Source: Chlamydiales bacterium | Lineage (GTDB): Bacteria; Chlamydiota; Chlamydiia; Chlamydiales; JAJFMA01 | DNA: 64,000 nucleotides | Assembly (NCBI GenBank): GCA_030679955.1 | Contig: JAUXSF010000009.1 | Coordinates: forward strand, 62,001 to 126,000 | Direction of reading: 5' to 3' | In this document: in pieces, positions 25,937 through 35,081 of the stretch | How the letters are laid out: the number at the start of each line of letters is the position of its first letter | Position numbering within the stretch: position 1 is the stretch's first letter | Notes under the pieces: generated by a model | The model's input: the letters and a program-made list of their open reading frames with translations, nothing else | The model's database searches: none | What the model was told of the DNA's origin: nothing | Position numbers and translations under genes: made by a program

Positions 25937-26220
25937 TGTTCTCAGCGCGGGAGCGCTGAGCCTCATAATAGCCCAGGGTAAGGAGCCGACAGGCGACGCA
26001 ACCCTGGGACAAGGTCGAGGAAATATCCGCTCCGCGGAAGCCGGAGCGCCTGCCTAGTTTTTCGCAAAATGTTTAATAAATACACCTCACAGACACGTCT
26101 GGCGCTCTGACTACCGCAGAGCTGCGACTTGTTATCACTCTGTCCCCGAGTTACGTTGCCCCCTTTGGGGGCGCCTTACACGGGGCTATTATGAGGCTCA
26201 GCGCTCCCGCGCTGAGAACA
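25937..26220. repeat. Palindromic REPIN-like element between lysS and cysS
   Basis: Outer arms of 38 bases (25937-25974 and 26183-26220) are exact reverse complements. Each contains its own palindrome CTCAGCGCGGGAGCGCTGAG. Inside follow degenerate arms: ATAGCCCAGGGTAAGGAGCC on the left and GGCGCCTTACACGGGGCTAT on the right. The centre is near 26079. The whole 409-base gap 25896-26304 is otherwise without a gene. The GGGCTAT hairpin module recurs at 14.3, 37.4 and 50.4 kb. It lies between convergent stops and may also end transcription from both sides. Confidence 0.85.
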
Positions 26221-26304
26221 AAATTCCTTAAATTGACGACGTTGAGCGAGGATGAGGCCTGGGTAGATGCAGCCGAGTCGTGTAAGGGTGGTGAAAAGGA
26301 AAAA

Positions 26305-27744
26305 CTACCCTTTCTTGACCATAGGACCTGCGGCGGTATCTTCGATGATATAGCCTTTGCCGGTGATGTAATCACGCAGCTCGTCAGCTTTAGCCCAGTT
26401 GCGTGATGCTCTGGCTTCTCCTCGTGCTTTCAAGGCATCGAGAATGTCCTGTGGGGCCATCGCAGCTTCGTGCTTCAGCTCCATGACGCCCATGACGGAA
26501 TTAAATCTCTCCATCAATGCCAATATACGTTCAGCGTCGGACTCGCTTAGTGCATTTTGATCCGCTAGAGCATTGATCTCTCTAACCATGTCAAAGACAG
26601 CGGCTAACGCTGCGGAGATGTTTAAATCGTCACCCAATGCTGCGGAAAAGTCAGCGAAGGCCTTTTGCAGAATGGCATCGCTCTTGCCTTGTGACTTGTC
26701 ACCTTTAATGCCATGTAGACGCTGGATGAAGTCATTCAAACGTGTCAGAGAGCCTTTTGCGGCTTCTAGCCCTTGGAATGTGAAATTGAGTTTGGTTTTG
26801 TAGTGCGTTTGCATGAGCAAATAACGTACTTGCATTCCAGTGAAACCCTTATTGAGCAGATCCCGCAACGTATAGAAGTTGCCAAGGCTTTTGGACATCT
26901 TTTTGTTATCGACCACAAGGTGCTCGGAATGCATCCAAAGGGATGAAAATACCTTGCCAGAACAGGCTTCGGATTGTGCAATTTCATTTTCGTGGTGAGG
27001 GAACATGTTGTCCACTCCGCCGCAATGAATATCTAGGGATTCACCCAGAATACTCATTGCCATTACTGAGCACTCAAGGTGCCAGCCTGGACGGCCTTTA
27101 CCCCATGGGCTTTCCCAGTAGATCTGCCCATCACGTTCGGCGTCGTATGCTTTCCACAGAACAAAGTCTGACACGTTTTCTTTGTCATATTCATCTGCGG
27201 TTACACGCTCAGAGGCACCTACTTGCAGCTCATCAAGCTTAAGATGTGATAAGCAGCCGTATTTGGGGAACTTGCCGATGGCAAAGTAAACGCTACCATC
27301 GCGACCAGCATAGGCAACACCTTTGGCAATCAGCTGATGAATCATATCGATCATCTGCGGAATGTAATCTGTCGCGGCGGGATAGTGCTCTGCCGGTTCA
27401 ATATGCAGCTGCTTCAGATCATCAAAGAACGCATCCTCAAAGGGTTTTGTGTACTCTTTTAGAGTCACACCCTTCTTGATAGCTCCTTTGATGGTTTTAT
27501 CATCTACGTCGGTGATATTCATCACCTGTGTGACGTCATAGCCAAAGAACTTTAGTGTTCTTCTGAGGATATCCTCGAAAACATAAGTACGAAAATTCCC
27601 GATGTGCGCAAAATCGTAGACGGTTGGTCCACAGGTATACATGCGAATACGCCCTGGCTCTATGGTAGCCAGGGAGTCTTTCGTGCGAGTCAAAGTGTTA
27701 AATAGCTTCAGCGGTGTCTGTGTCACAACGAATTCGGTAGGCAT
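26305..27744 (-). CDS. cysS: Cysteinyl-tRNA synthetase
   Basis: Charges tRNA-Cys. A class I synthetase of 479 residues with the HIGH-type signature HIGN (in GPTVYDFAHIGNFRTYVFED, about 34-53). The zinc ligands are in CGPTVY and LECSVMAM / CGGVDNMFPHHENE, and the KMSKS loop is present (NKKMSKSLGNFYTL, about 287-300). The C-terminal helical domain is normal. The gene follows the acyltransferase/acyl-ACP synthetase gene by 19 bases on the same strand, so both are probably on one transcript. Confidence 0.97.
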   Translation of the reverse strand: MPTEFVVTQTPLKLFNTLTRTKDSLATIEPGRIRMYTCGPTVYDFAHIGNFRTYVFEDILRRTLKFFGYDVTQVMNITDVDDKTIKGAIKKGVTLKEYTKPFEDAFFDDLKQLHIEPAEHYPAATDYIPQMIDMIHQLIAKGVAYAGRDGSVYFAIGKFPKYGCLSHLKLDELQVGASERVTADEYDKENVSDFVLWKAYDAERDGQIYWESPWGKGRPGWHLECSVMAMSILGESLDIHCGGVDNMFPHHENEIAQSEACSGKVFSSLWMHSEHLVVDNKKMSKSLGNFYTLRDLLNKGFTGMQVRYLLMQTHYKTKLNFTFQGLEAAKGSLTRLNDFIQRLHGIKGDKSQGKSDAILQKAFADFSAALGDDLNISAALAAVFDMVREINALADQNALSESDAERILALMERFNSVMGVMELKHEAAMAPQDILDALKARGEARASRNWAKADELRDYITGKGYIIEDTAAGPMVKKG

Positions 27745-27763
27745 GCAATAACCTTTGTCGGTT

Positions 27764-30490
27764 TTAGCTCATCAGCTCTTTCAATTCTCGGTAGTTTATC
27801 TTTCCAGATCCCATTATAGGGATCGCGGACAGTTGCTTCACTTCAGAAACCTTTATAAGATTGCTAAAGCCAGCTGTGCGCAGGGATCCATTGATTTCCT
27901 CGATATCCGTCTGGAACCGTGCAAAGAGGCAAACACGTGGCTTATCACCCTCGCGCTCTTCCGCAACAATTGCCAGCGTTGGGCTGTCATCGGGCGTTGG
28001 CCATCCCTGCTGAACGCCAAATTTCAGCAAAGCATCTTCTATAGCACCAAGGCTGACCATTTCGCCACCAACTTTTATGAAACGCTTAAGTCTTCCGACT
28101 AATGTCAGACGTCCCATTTCGTCAAGGTAGCCCAAATCCCCAGTGGAATACCACTGTTTGCCGCTGATAGTCAAGAAAGGTGACGCCAAGCCAGGGTTTA
28201 GATAACCAGCAAAAATATTCGGTCCACGAGCTAGCACCAGGCCATGCTGCCCCAAACCTAGCGGTTCATGCGTCTCTGGATGTACGATACAAAGTTCCAC
28301 GCCATCCATCGGCTGACCAACACCCTGAGGCTCTACGCCGGGTTTATTTAACGTGAGAACAGGACTGCATTCGGTGATGCCATAACCTTCAAATACACGA
28401 TCATCCAGCTGGAATTTCTCGCATAGCTTCATCAGTTCTGGTGGAGCCTTTTCGGCTCCGGTGACGATGTAGCGAACAGTCGAGAGGTCTGCTGCTGATG
28501 CTACACGCAATATTGCCTTCAGGAACGTCGGTGCGCCAATAGCAATCGTCGCACGCCATTGCGCTATTGCCTTAACAATCTGTTTACCGTTAGTTGGATC
28601 AGCAGAATAAACAGTACGCAGGCCTCCAAGGATACCGATCAGCGAGCTGACCGTAAAACCAAATGAGTGGAATGGCGGCAAGATCGCCAGCACAACATCT
28701 TCATTGGTAACACCAATCGCCTTCAGTATGCTGCGCTGATTGCTCAATATATTTTTGTGAGACAAAGGCACACCCTTCGGCATACTTTCGGTTCCGCTGG
28801 TGAATAGCACCACGGCAGGAGTGTCTTCGTTGAGTTTGTCCAAGCCAAAGGTCTTCATCAATGACTGGGTGCTCTGTTTGGATCTCCAGACAGCCTTGAG
28901 CTTATCACCCAGGCTAAATTGACTCTTTAGGTCTTCCAGAAGAATTAACTTATCTTCTACGGGTCCTAACTCTACATTTTCCAAGCGGTCCAAAAAGGCC
29001 CAGGAGCTTAGAACATGCTTAACACCCGAAAGCGCAACCACTGACTCAAGATGCAAAGATCCAACTGTCCAGTTAATCATCACTGGAATCTTACCAGCAA
29101 TCTGACAGGCTAAAATCGATGCTGCAGCGGCAACAGAGGACGGCAACAAAATGCCGACATACTTGCCATCAAGCTTACGCAGGTGCTCAGCGAGCAACAG
29201 TGTTCGCAATTTTAAAGTAGAATAGGTCAAGACGCCAGAACGCACGTCCGCAACAATCGCGCGCTTGCCCCATTTGGCACAGCTATTCCAGAATACTTCA
29301 GGAATAATATTGCCAGGAGCTGTCTCGGCTATGCCAGAACTTAGCAGCGGCTCAAACCACTTTTTGGATGTCTTGGCGTGCTCATCTTCCTCTTCTTCAA
29401 ACGAGACCTCTTTAGCAGCGATCCCAATCAAACGCTCAACAGTTGTCAGCTCGCTTGGTGGCACACCCTCGACACCAAACTGATCCTGCAAGAATGCCAG
29501 GATATCGGCTGCGTCTAAGGAGTCTAGTCCCAAGTCAGAGGACAAATTCAAATTAGGAGTTATTTGGCTAACGTCCCGGTCGGTTAACTTTGCGATGAAA
29601 GCATAAACCTTGTCGCGAGTAACTGGAGGAATCCGCGCAAGATCGATCTCGCGATCGCCGTTCGCTCGACACTCAACGTTAGGAAGCTCCTCGCTCCAAC
29701 GGCTGTAAGACACAAGTTTGAGCGACTCGCCTGGCAAGGTCTCCTTCGCAAGCTTAGGATCGATGCCATCAGGTCTATTATACCAGTGCTCAAGATACCT
29801 ATTGAGCTCCAATCGCGAAGCATCATAAGGAAAGTCAGCTGGAGCTGGAACGTACTCGATGGTGACATCGCGACGAGGAGTGAAGAATATCAGATTCTTT
29901 AGCGCAATTTTGATGCCTTGCCAAAGAGTAGGGAACAGATAAGGAACCTTTCCACCAGTCAAAGCAGAGGAAAAGATGCTGCCATAAAGACCAGTAACGC
30001 GTACTAATACGACGTTAGCTTCCTTAGATGCATGAATAATACCATGGACTCCGGACGCTCCGCCTATTTGCTCGTAATTCGAGCGCTTAACTTTGCCACC
30101 GGGGTAGATAAGGAAATTTTCGCCATTTTTTACTCCCTCGACCACCTGTTCGAGAGCTTTCTCACTCTTCTTACGCTTGAGGCTATTGGTGTTGGAAAAA
30201 TGGTTAGGAATTGGGATGGCGTCCATAAAACGCATCAACCAGTTAACACCAGGAGTGTAATACATGTACTCGACAATGATAGGACGAATAGGAAGCTTGT
30301 TGTACACGCCGATAACTACTAGGCTGGGATCCACCAATATCGTTGGATGGTTGGGCAGGAATAGAACCCCGCCAGGCCTTTTGAGTGTTTCGGGATTAAG
30401 GTTTTCTACGCCTTTGTAATGAACGCGGTAGCGGACCCATAACATCATCTTAATGATGTAGAGAATAACCATTGCTACATAATGTTTCAT
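27764..30490 (-). CDS. aas: Fused acyltransferase - acyl carrier protein - acyl-ACP synthetase
   Basis: Activates free (host or recycled) fatty acids and transfers them to phospholipid at the inner membrane. Three domains are visible. A PlsC-type acyltransferase has a hydrophobic N-terminus and NHPTILVDP (His48, Asp54: an H-x5-D form of the usual H-x4-D), with FLIYPGGKVKRS as the substrate-contact block. An acyl carrier domain has LGLDSLDAADIL (modified Ser near 323). An AMP-forming synthetase has LFTSGTESMPKGVPL (about 563-577), YGITECSPV and YSTGDLGYLD. In C. trachomatis the acyltransferase and AasC synthetase are separate. Three start codons lie in a row (GTG 30496, ATG 30493, ATG 30490); the last is best spaced from GGAG. 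It lies 19 bases upstream of cysS. Confidence 0.9.
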   Translation of the reverse strand: MKHYVAMVILYIIKMMLWVRYRVHYKGVENLNPETLKRPGGVLFLPNHPTILVDPSLVVIGVYNKLPIRPIIVEYMYYTPGVNWLMRFMDAIPIPNHFSNTNSLKRKKSEKALEQVVEGVKNGENFLIYPGGKVKRSNYEQIGGASGVHGIIHASKEANVVLVRVTGLYGSIFSSALTGGKVPYLFPTLWQGIKIALKNLIFFTPRRDVTIEYVPAPADFPYDASRLELNRYLEHWYNRPDGIDPKLAKETLPGESLKLVSYSRWSEELPNVECRANGDREIDLARIPPVTRDKVYAFIAKLTDRDVSQITPNLNLSSDLGLDSLDAADILAFLQDQFGVEGVPPSELTTVERLIGIAAKEVSFEEEEDEHAKTSKKWFEPLLSSGIAETAPGNIIPEVFWNSCAKWGKRAIVADVRSGVLTYSTLKLRTLLLAEHLRKLDGKYVGILLPSSVAAAASILACQIAGKIPVMINWTVGSLHLESVVALSGVKHVLSSWAFLDRLENVELGPVEDKLILLEDLKSQFSLGDKLKAVWRSKQSTQSLMKTFGLDKLNEDTPAVVLFTSGTESMPKGVPLSHKNILSNQRSILKAIGVTNEDVVLAILPPFHSFGFTVSSLIGILGGLRTVYSADPTNGKQIVKAIAQWRATIAIGAPTFLKAILRVASAADLSTVRYIVTGAEKAPPELMKLCEKFQLDDRVFEGYGITECSPVLTLNKPGVEPQGVGQPMDGVELCIVHPETHEPLGLGQHGLVLARGPNIFAGYLNPGLASPFLTISGKQWYSTGDLGYLDEMGRLTLVGRLKRFIKVGGEMVSLGAIEDALLKFGVQQGWPTPDDSPTLAIVAEEREGDKPRVCLFARFQTDIEEINGSLRTAGFSNLIKVSEVKQLSAIPIMGSGKINYRELKELMS

Positions 30491-30570
30491 CATCACTCCA
30501 AATGTTTAAACCTCGGACTAACCATTCTATCATGATTTGTCCCTAAAAACACGATTTTTCTACTCCCCTT

Positions 30571-30672
30571 TACTCGGCTCAAACAATTAGTAATAGTATT
30601 GGGTACGGAAAAAATAGTTTGGACAAAATGTAAAATCGAAAGTAGCGAAATTTTTCCCGACTCTTGAGCTAT
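30571..30672 (+). pseudogene. Degenerate copy of the 5' end of the adenine deaminase gene
   Basis: About 104 bases align, with few gaps, to 31883-31984 inside the adenine deaminase gene. Shared runs include CTCAAAC-ATTAGT-ATAGTA, GAAAAAA-TA-TTTGGACAAA, ATCGAAA and TGAGCTAT. The copy has small insertions and deletions and stop codons and cannot be translated. Orientation is the same as the intact gene. The rest of the 325-base gap 30491-30815 holds the inverted repeat at 30669-30743 and no gene. Confidence 0.7.
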
Positions 30673-30743
30673 ACCCCACTCGGTGTCAACTTTGATTTGG
30701 CCTATGGTCCAAATTCCAATTTTGACGCGAGTAGGGTATAGGA
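30669..30743. repeat. Imperfect inverted repeat
   Basis: CTATACCCCACTCGGTGTCA on the left pairs, with a few mismatches and a one-base gap, with TTGACGCGAGTAGGGTATAG on the right; the arms continue to a GGTTTGG/CCAAAT-like centre. It lies just downstream of the decayed adenine deaminase fragment and 70 bases after the stop of the protease gene on the other strand, where it could act as a terminator. Confidence 0.5.
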
Positions 30744-30815
30744 CAACAGATAGAATCGAAGGTTCGCGTTGATGAAATTGGATCTACAACGCAAGTTGCC
30801 CGCTGCTGTACAGAA

Positions 30816-31715
30816 CTAGGGTATTACCTTGCCCTGCTGGACAAGACCTTGAATAGAATGATACAGAATAATGTTGACCAAATTACTAGCGAAATGAAGG
30901 CCAAACGAGGCAAACAAACCACTTTTTTCGTACAACCAGGTTTCATAAAAATAACTGCAAACGCCAGCTGAGGTTGCTTGAACTAAACTTTGGTGGGAGT
31001 GACCTAATCCGAATGTAAGAGCGCTAAACATTCGAGAAGAATGATCAATGGTAGAATTAGTAAATAATTCTGCCCTACCCAATCGCTGCCCCAATACGTT
31101 GAGCAATTCCATTGCAGAATGTAATCCACCTTGCAAAAACGTTCGAAAAAATAACTCTTCTAAAAACGGACGTTTTACGGCTACCTCAAACATCGACATT
31201 TTACTCACAGTTTCGAAAGCGGCTGCATTAGGAATATCTAGAATAGAAAGATATTTGAAAATTGAATAGACAACTTTAGCGGTAATTAAACCGATAGGTA
31301 TAACCTGTGGAACTTTCATAACACCGCTAACAAAATTAACAGGTGCTCTTTTTAATCCATCTAACATTCGAACAGCGTTGAAAACTTTTCGATACTCCGT
31401 GTTATTAATTAGTACGGTCGCACCTTTTAAAACTAGACATGTGGAAATCATAAGGATCGGAGGGACCCAACCTTGACGCCCACAGAAAGCAGATATCGAG
31501 TTTATAACCACAGAGTTTAGAACCGTATGGTATTTTATACAGCCTGCAATAAGAAGTATTGGAGCAACAGTCCTGAGGACTTTTACAGAGCCCTCTGCTG
31601 CTATTTTCGCTATTTTCTTTGAAAAATTTGAGGGGGTATTTCCCTTCACTTCACTTCGGTTTGATCGGACGGTATATGCCTGGCTGAGTACCGGAGTATT
31701 TATTGCTAAATTCAT
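30816..31715 (-). CDS. CPBP-family (CAAX/Abi-type) intramembrane protease
   Basis: A membrane protein of the CPBP family, whose members cleave or process membrane-bound peptides; the substrate is not predictable. All three family motifs are present. The glutamate pair with Arg is in FLEELFFRTFLQ (E-E-x3-R, about 184-195). The second motif is FGLGHS (about 233-238, F-x3-H). The last is FGLHFASN (about 273-280, with the H-x3-N pattern). Several hydrophobic segments span the protein. The length (299) is normal. The gene has no clear ribosome site. It is divergent from adenine deaminase and lies between that gene and its decayed 5' copy, as if inserted there. Confidence 0.82.
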   Translation of the reverse strand: MNLAINTPVLSQAYTVRSNRSEVKGNTPSNFSKKIAKIAAEGSVKVLRTVAPILLIAGCIKYHTVLNSVVINSISAFCGRQGWVPPILMISTCLVLKGATVLINNTEYRKVFNAVRMLDGLKRAPVNFVSGVMKVPQVIPIGLITAKVVYSIFKYLSILDIPNAAAFETVSKMSMFEVAVKRPFLEELFFRTFLQGGLHSAMELLNVLGQRLGRAELFTNSTIDHSSRMFSALTFGLGHSHQSLVQATSAGVCSYFYETWLYEKSGLFASFGLHFASNLVNIILYHSIQGLVQQGKVIP

Positions 31716-31846
31716 TAAAAAAACTCATATGTTGATAATTTTCATATTTTATCGCTTTAATTTATAACAGACATTTTTTTTAGTCAACTAAAGATAACAG
31801 TATCCAGCAGCTCGATTAGTTAACCATTAAACCCGCACCCTTCCCA

Positions 31847-33553
31847 ATGGATCTTGCACGAAAATACATTAAAAAATTAGTATACGTCCCTCAAACGATT
31901 AGTTATAGTAATGATATGAAAAAAATATTTGGACAAATAGTCGATATCGAAAAGCGTCGGATATTTCCGGGCTCTGTGAGCTATGAAGACGACTATATTA
32001 AGGACATTCAAGAAATAGCTGACGCCCCAAATGACCGCTATATACTTCCCGGCTTCATCGATGCCCACATCCATATCGAAAGCTCGATGGTCGCACCATC
32101 AGAATTCGCTCGCATCGCCGTCACACATGGCACTGTTGCCACAGTATCCGACCCTCACGAGATCGCCAATGTCATGGGAATCGAAGGCATTCGCTTTATG
32201 GAGCAAAATGGCCGCCAAGTCCCCTTCCATTTTTTCTTTGGCGCCAGCTCTTGCGTACCAGCTACAACCTTCGAAACTGCCGGGGCAGTATTAACCGAAG
32301 CGGAAATCAAAGAACTATTCGAGCACGACCATCTAAAATATCTGTCGGAGATGATGAACTTCCCGGGTGTGTTGAATCATGACCCCATGGTGATGAAAAA
32401 GCTTGCCACCGCCAAAACTCACGACCGCCCTATTGATGGCCATGCCCCTGGAATGCGAGGAGATGAAGCCAAACGTTATATCGACGAAGGTATCAGCACC
32501 GACCACGAATGCTTCACTCTCGAAGAAGCACAAGAGAAGCTAAGCTACGGCATGAAGATCCTCATTCGTGAAGGATCAGCCGCTAAAAATTACGAGGCCC
32601 TTCATCCTGTGATTAGTAGCCATCCGCTTGATGTGATGTTTTGTAGCGACGATAAGCACCCAGATGAGCTTGTCCAAGGTCATATTAATTTGTTGGTTAA
32701 ACGCGCTATAGATGATGGTCATGAGCTTTTTAATGTCCTGCACGCCGCGTGTATTGCTCCGATTCAACATTATGGATTGTATGAAGTGGGACGTCTGCGA
32801 CCTGGAGACAGCGCTGACTTTATCGTTCTACAAGACCTCAAAAATTTTAAAGTCCTGCAGACCTATATCAAGGGAAAGTTGGTAGCTGAAAACGGCGAAA
32901 CACTTATTCCACGAGTGGCAGTCAGTTGCATCAACAATTTTCATGCTACGCCAAAAAAGCCACAGGATTTTGCTATACCAGCCAATGGCACTCACACCAT
33001 TCGAGTTATCGAGGTTCTAGACGGGCAGATCATCACCAAAGAGCTACACGTGCCTGCCAAGATTGTCGATGGTAATCTTGTTCCGGATGTCCCTAATGAC
33101 ATCTTAAAGTTAACTGTTGTTAACCGTTATTCGGATGCCCCACCAGCAGTTGCATTTGTGAAGAATTTTGGTTTACGCGAGGGCGCGTTGGCGTCCAGTA
33201 TTGCTCATGACTCACATAATGTCATAGCAGTTGGTTGCACGGACGAAGAGCTATGCCAAGCTGTCAATGCCATTATTAACAGTAAAGGCGGCGTGGCTAC
33301 AGTCACCCATAATGAAACTGTTCTGTTGCCTCTTCCTATAGCTGGGCTAATGAGTCCTGAGGATGGATGGAAGGTTGCCGAACTCTATGGCGTGGTAGAC
33401 GCCAAAGCCAAAGAAATCGGTTGCAAACTGCATGCGCCATTTATGTCGTTATCATTTCTTGCTTTGTTAGTTATTCCAGCCCTCAAACTTAGCGACAAAG
33501 GCCTCTTTGACGTCACCAAGTTCGCCTTCACAGATCTGCGCGTAACAGATTAA
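31847..33553 (+). CDS. ade: Adenine deaminase
   Basis: Deaminates adenine to hypoxanthine with ammonia release, purine salvage in the cytosol. The amidohydrolase fold is marked by GFIDAHIHIESSMVAPSEFA (about 64-83, metal-binding H-x-H). Further markers are VSDPHEIANVMG, the GHAPGM segment, and FCSDDKHPDEL (metal-binding Asp, about 265-275). The C-terminal domain typical of bacterial Ade follows (HDSHNVIAVGC). The length (568) is normal. No ribosome binding site is evident before the ATG at 31847; an ATG at residue 24 is an alternative. Confidence 0.94.
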   Translation: MDLARKYIKKLVYVPQTISYSNDMKKIFGQIVDIEKRRIFPGSVSYEDDYIKDIQEIADAPNDRYILPGFIDAHIHIESSMVAPSEFARIAVTHGTVATVSDPHEIANVMGIEGIRFMEQNGRQVPFHFFFGASSCVPATTFETAGAVLTEAEIKELFEHDHLKYLSEMMNFPGVLNHDPMVMKKLATAKTHDRPIDGHAPGMRGDEAKRYIDEGISTDHECFTLEEAQEKLSYGMKILIREGSAAKNYEALHPVISSHPLDVMFCSDDKHPDELVQGHINLLVKRAIDDGHELFNVLHAACIAPIQHYGLYEVGRLRPGDSADFIVLQDLKNFKVLQTYIKGKLVAENGETLIPRVAVSCINNFHATPKKPQDFAIPANGTHTIRVIEVLDGQIITKELHVPAKIVDGNLVPDVPNDILKLTVVNRYSDAPPAVAFVKNFGLREGALASSIAHDSHNVIAVGCTDEELCQAVNAIINSKGGVATVTHNETVLLPLPIAGLMSPEDGWKVAELYGVVDAKAKEIGCKLHAPFMSLSFLALLVIPALKLSDKGLFDVTKFAFTDLRVTD

Positions 33554-33655
33554 AAAGAGATGGAACTCAATTGCGTGGTGCATACCCTTTTCTCTATAGT
33601 GGCGCTTGAACAAATATTTTGAGGTCATGCTGCGAAGCAGCAATTCGTATCTTTG

Positions 33656-33693
33656 CCCCTAGCCATACCGGATGAATGAGGGTTGGCTAGGGG
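33656..33693. repeat. Hairpin in the gap after ade
   Basis: CCCCTAGCC (33656-33664) pairs perfectly with GGCTAGGGG (33685-33693). A smaller GCTGC/GCAGC hairpin precedes it at about 33630-33642. The 286-base gap 33554-33839 between convergent genes contains no supportable gene. The stem could serve as terminator for ade. Confidence 0.5.
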
Positions 33694-33839
33694 TTCATTC
33701 AAAAAGCCGTTCGCGTTGCGGAGCAGCGCGTCTTGGGTAACGTATTATAGTGCTATAAGATGGTTTTAAAATGATGGCTGCCTGCAATATGTTAAGTTAC
33801 AAAGATCTACAACGGATTCTTCATAATCTTTTTGGTACA

Positions 33840-34496
33840 TCATCTCAATTGCATAACAGAATGGTGGTGAATTAACCTTGAAACCTTCACTTCTGTAACG
33901 TAGTTTTGACAAGACAAGGCACGCAAAAATTCTTCTGCCTCGGAAAGTACAGAAAGCTTTGCCTTCGTTCCGAGAACCTCGGTTTTCCCTGGAACCACCA
34001 CCCTTATTGTAAGTAATGGCCCCAAAGATGCCACTCGCGAATGAATACTGCTAAAAAGCATGTTTTGTGGCTTCAATAGCCCGGGTAAAAAGATATTCAC
34101 GGCAGAAGCAGATAAAAAAAGAAAAATTACTGGAATTGCTATAATCTGCACCATAATCGCCCGCTTAAGTAGTTGGCTCATATAAAGATGAGATTTTTTC
34201 ACCACCTCTGATGTACCCGGGAGATAAGAGGCAAGCGTCACGACCATAGTGGAAGCAAGAACGCATGGGGTTAACACTAATGAACCGAAGAGAAACACTA
34301 AGCTGTTACCACCTACCAATGCAAATGCGGCAACAGACTCGACTCGACCAAGTAAAATGTTCCCACATCCTGCAAACCATGCACCGTCAGTAATCGATTG
34401 ATAGCCCTTTAGGGTCCTTGCAACAGAATCATCTAAAAGTCTTTTGGAATCGTAAGCCATTACACTAACGCTAAAATCGCTAGAATATATTTCCAT
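33840..34496 (-). CDS. Hypothetical membrane protein, 218 residues
   Basis: Not recognised. A polar N-terminus is followed by a hydrophobic block of two closely spaced membrane segments (about 55-95: VAAFALVGGNSLVFLFGSL and LTPCVLASTMVVTLASYL). A third follows (about 113-137: IMVQIIAIPVIFLFLSASAV), then a soluble C-terminal part. Paired hydrophobic segments recall the bilobed hydrophobic domain of chlamydial inclusion-membrane proteins, but this is a similarity of shape only. It is a single gene, convergent with ade and upstream-divided from its minus-strand neighbours by 54 bases. Confidence 0.6.
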   Translation of the reverse strand: MEIYSSDFSVSVMAYDSKRLLDDSVARTLKGYQSITDGAWFAGCGNILLGRVESVAAFALVGGNSLVFLFGSLVLTPCVLASTMVVTLASYLPGTSEVVKKSHLYMSQLLKRAIMVQIIAIPVIFLFLSASAVNIFLPGLLKPQNMLFSSIHSRVASLGPLLTIRVVVPGKTEVLGTKAKLSVLSEAEEFLRALSCQNYVTEVKVSRLIHHHSVMQLR

Positions 34497-34550
34497 ATTA
34501 ACCCAATCAAAAAATAAATTTCATGTTAAAAATCATAACACAGTCAGCAA

Positions 34551-35081
34551 CTATAAAGAAAGCGGCATGCTATGCTTTTCTAGATAATCCTCTGCATCTT
34601 TTGAGCTATCAAACACTTGAAAATCGATCTGAGGATATCTATTCTGAAGATCTTCGATGTCCTTGCGCTTATCTCGATCAAAATTCCAGATATAGGACAC
34701 CAGCTCCCAATTAAAAACCTTTGAGCATCCTTCTGCGGTATCGCCAAGCGCATTATCGTTGGTCAAAAACCTCTTAAACGCTCTCCAAATACATAAGAGG
34801 CGCGGCAAATGAAAATAGATAACACTGTCCGCCTGAGCGACTCTCATCTCGAGCGACGACATTGCGCACCCTTCGATAATCCATGCTTCTTCGTTCACCA
34901 TTTCTCGTTGAATGGATAGAAACTCTTCTTTGTCTCGCTTCTTGCCGCCTGCGACAAACATATGCCTATCTAAATGGTGTACGGGAATGCCCAAACGCTT
35001 TCCAAGTTTGGAGGCAAACGTCGACTTCCCGCTTCCCGGCAGGCCAATAATGACAAATCGCCTGTAGATTTGTGACTTCAT
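34551..35081 (-). CDS. P-loop kinase-like protein (FlaR/adenylate-kinase-like)
   Basis: A 176-residue nucleotide-binding protein with Walker A GLPGSGKST (about 13-21), then the LGIPVHHLDRHMFVAG segment and WIIEGC, as in the family annotated topology modulation protein (FlaR-like), small AAA/kinase-fold proteins. Substrate unknown. Its ATG overlaps the stop of the upstream AAA_14 gene by four bases (ATGA), so the two are translated together. Confidence 0.8.
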   Translation of the reverse strand: MKSQIYRRFVIIGLPGSGKSTFASKLGKRLGIPVHHLDRHMFVAGGKKRDKEEFLSIQREMVNEEAWIIEGCAMSSLEMRVAQADSVIYFHLPRLLCIWRAFKRFLTNDNALGDTAEGCSKVFNWELVSYIWNFDRDKRKDIEDLQNRYPQIDFQVFDSSKDAEDYLEKHSMPLSL

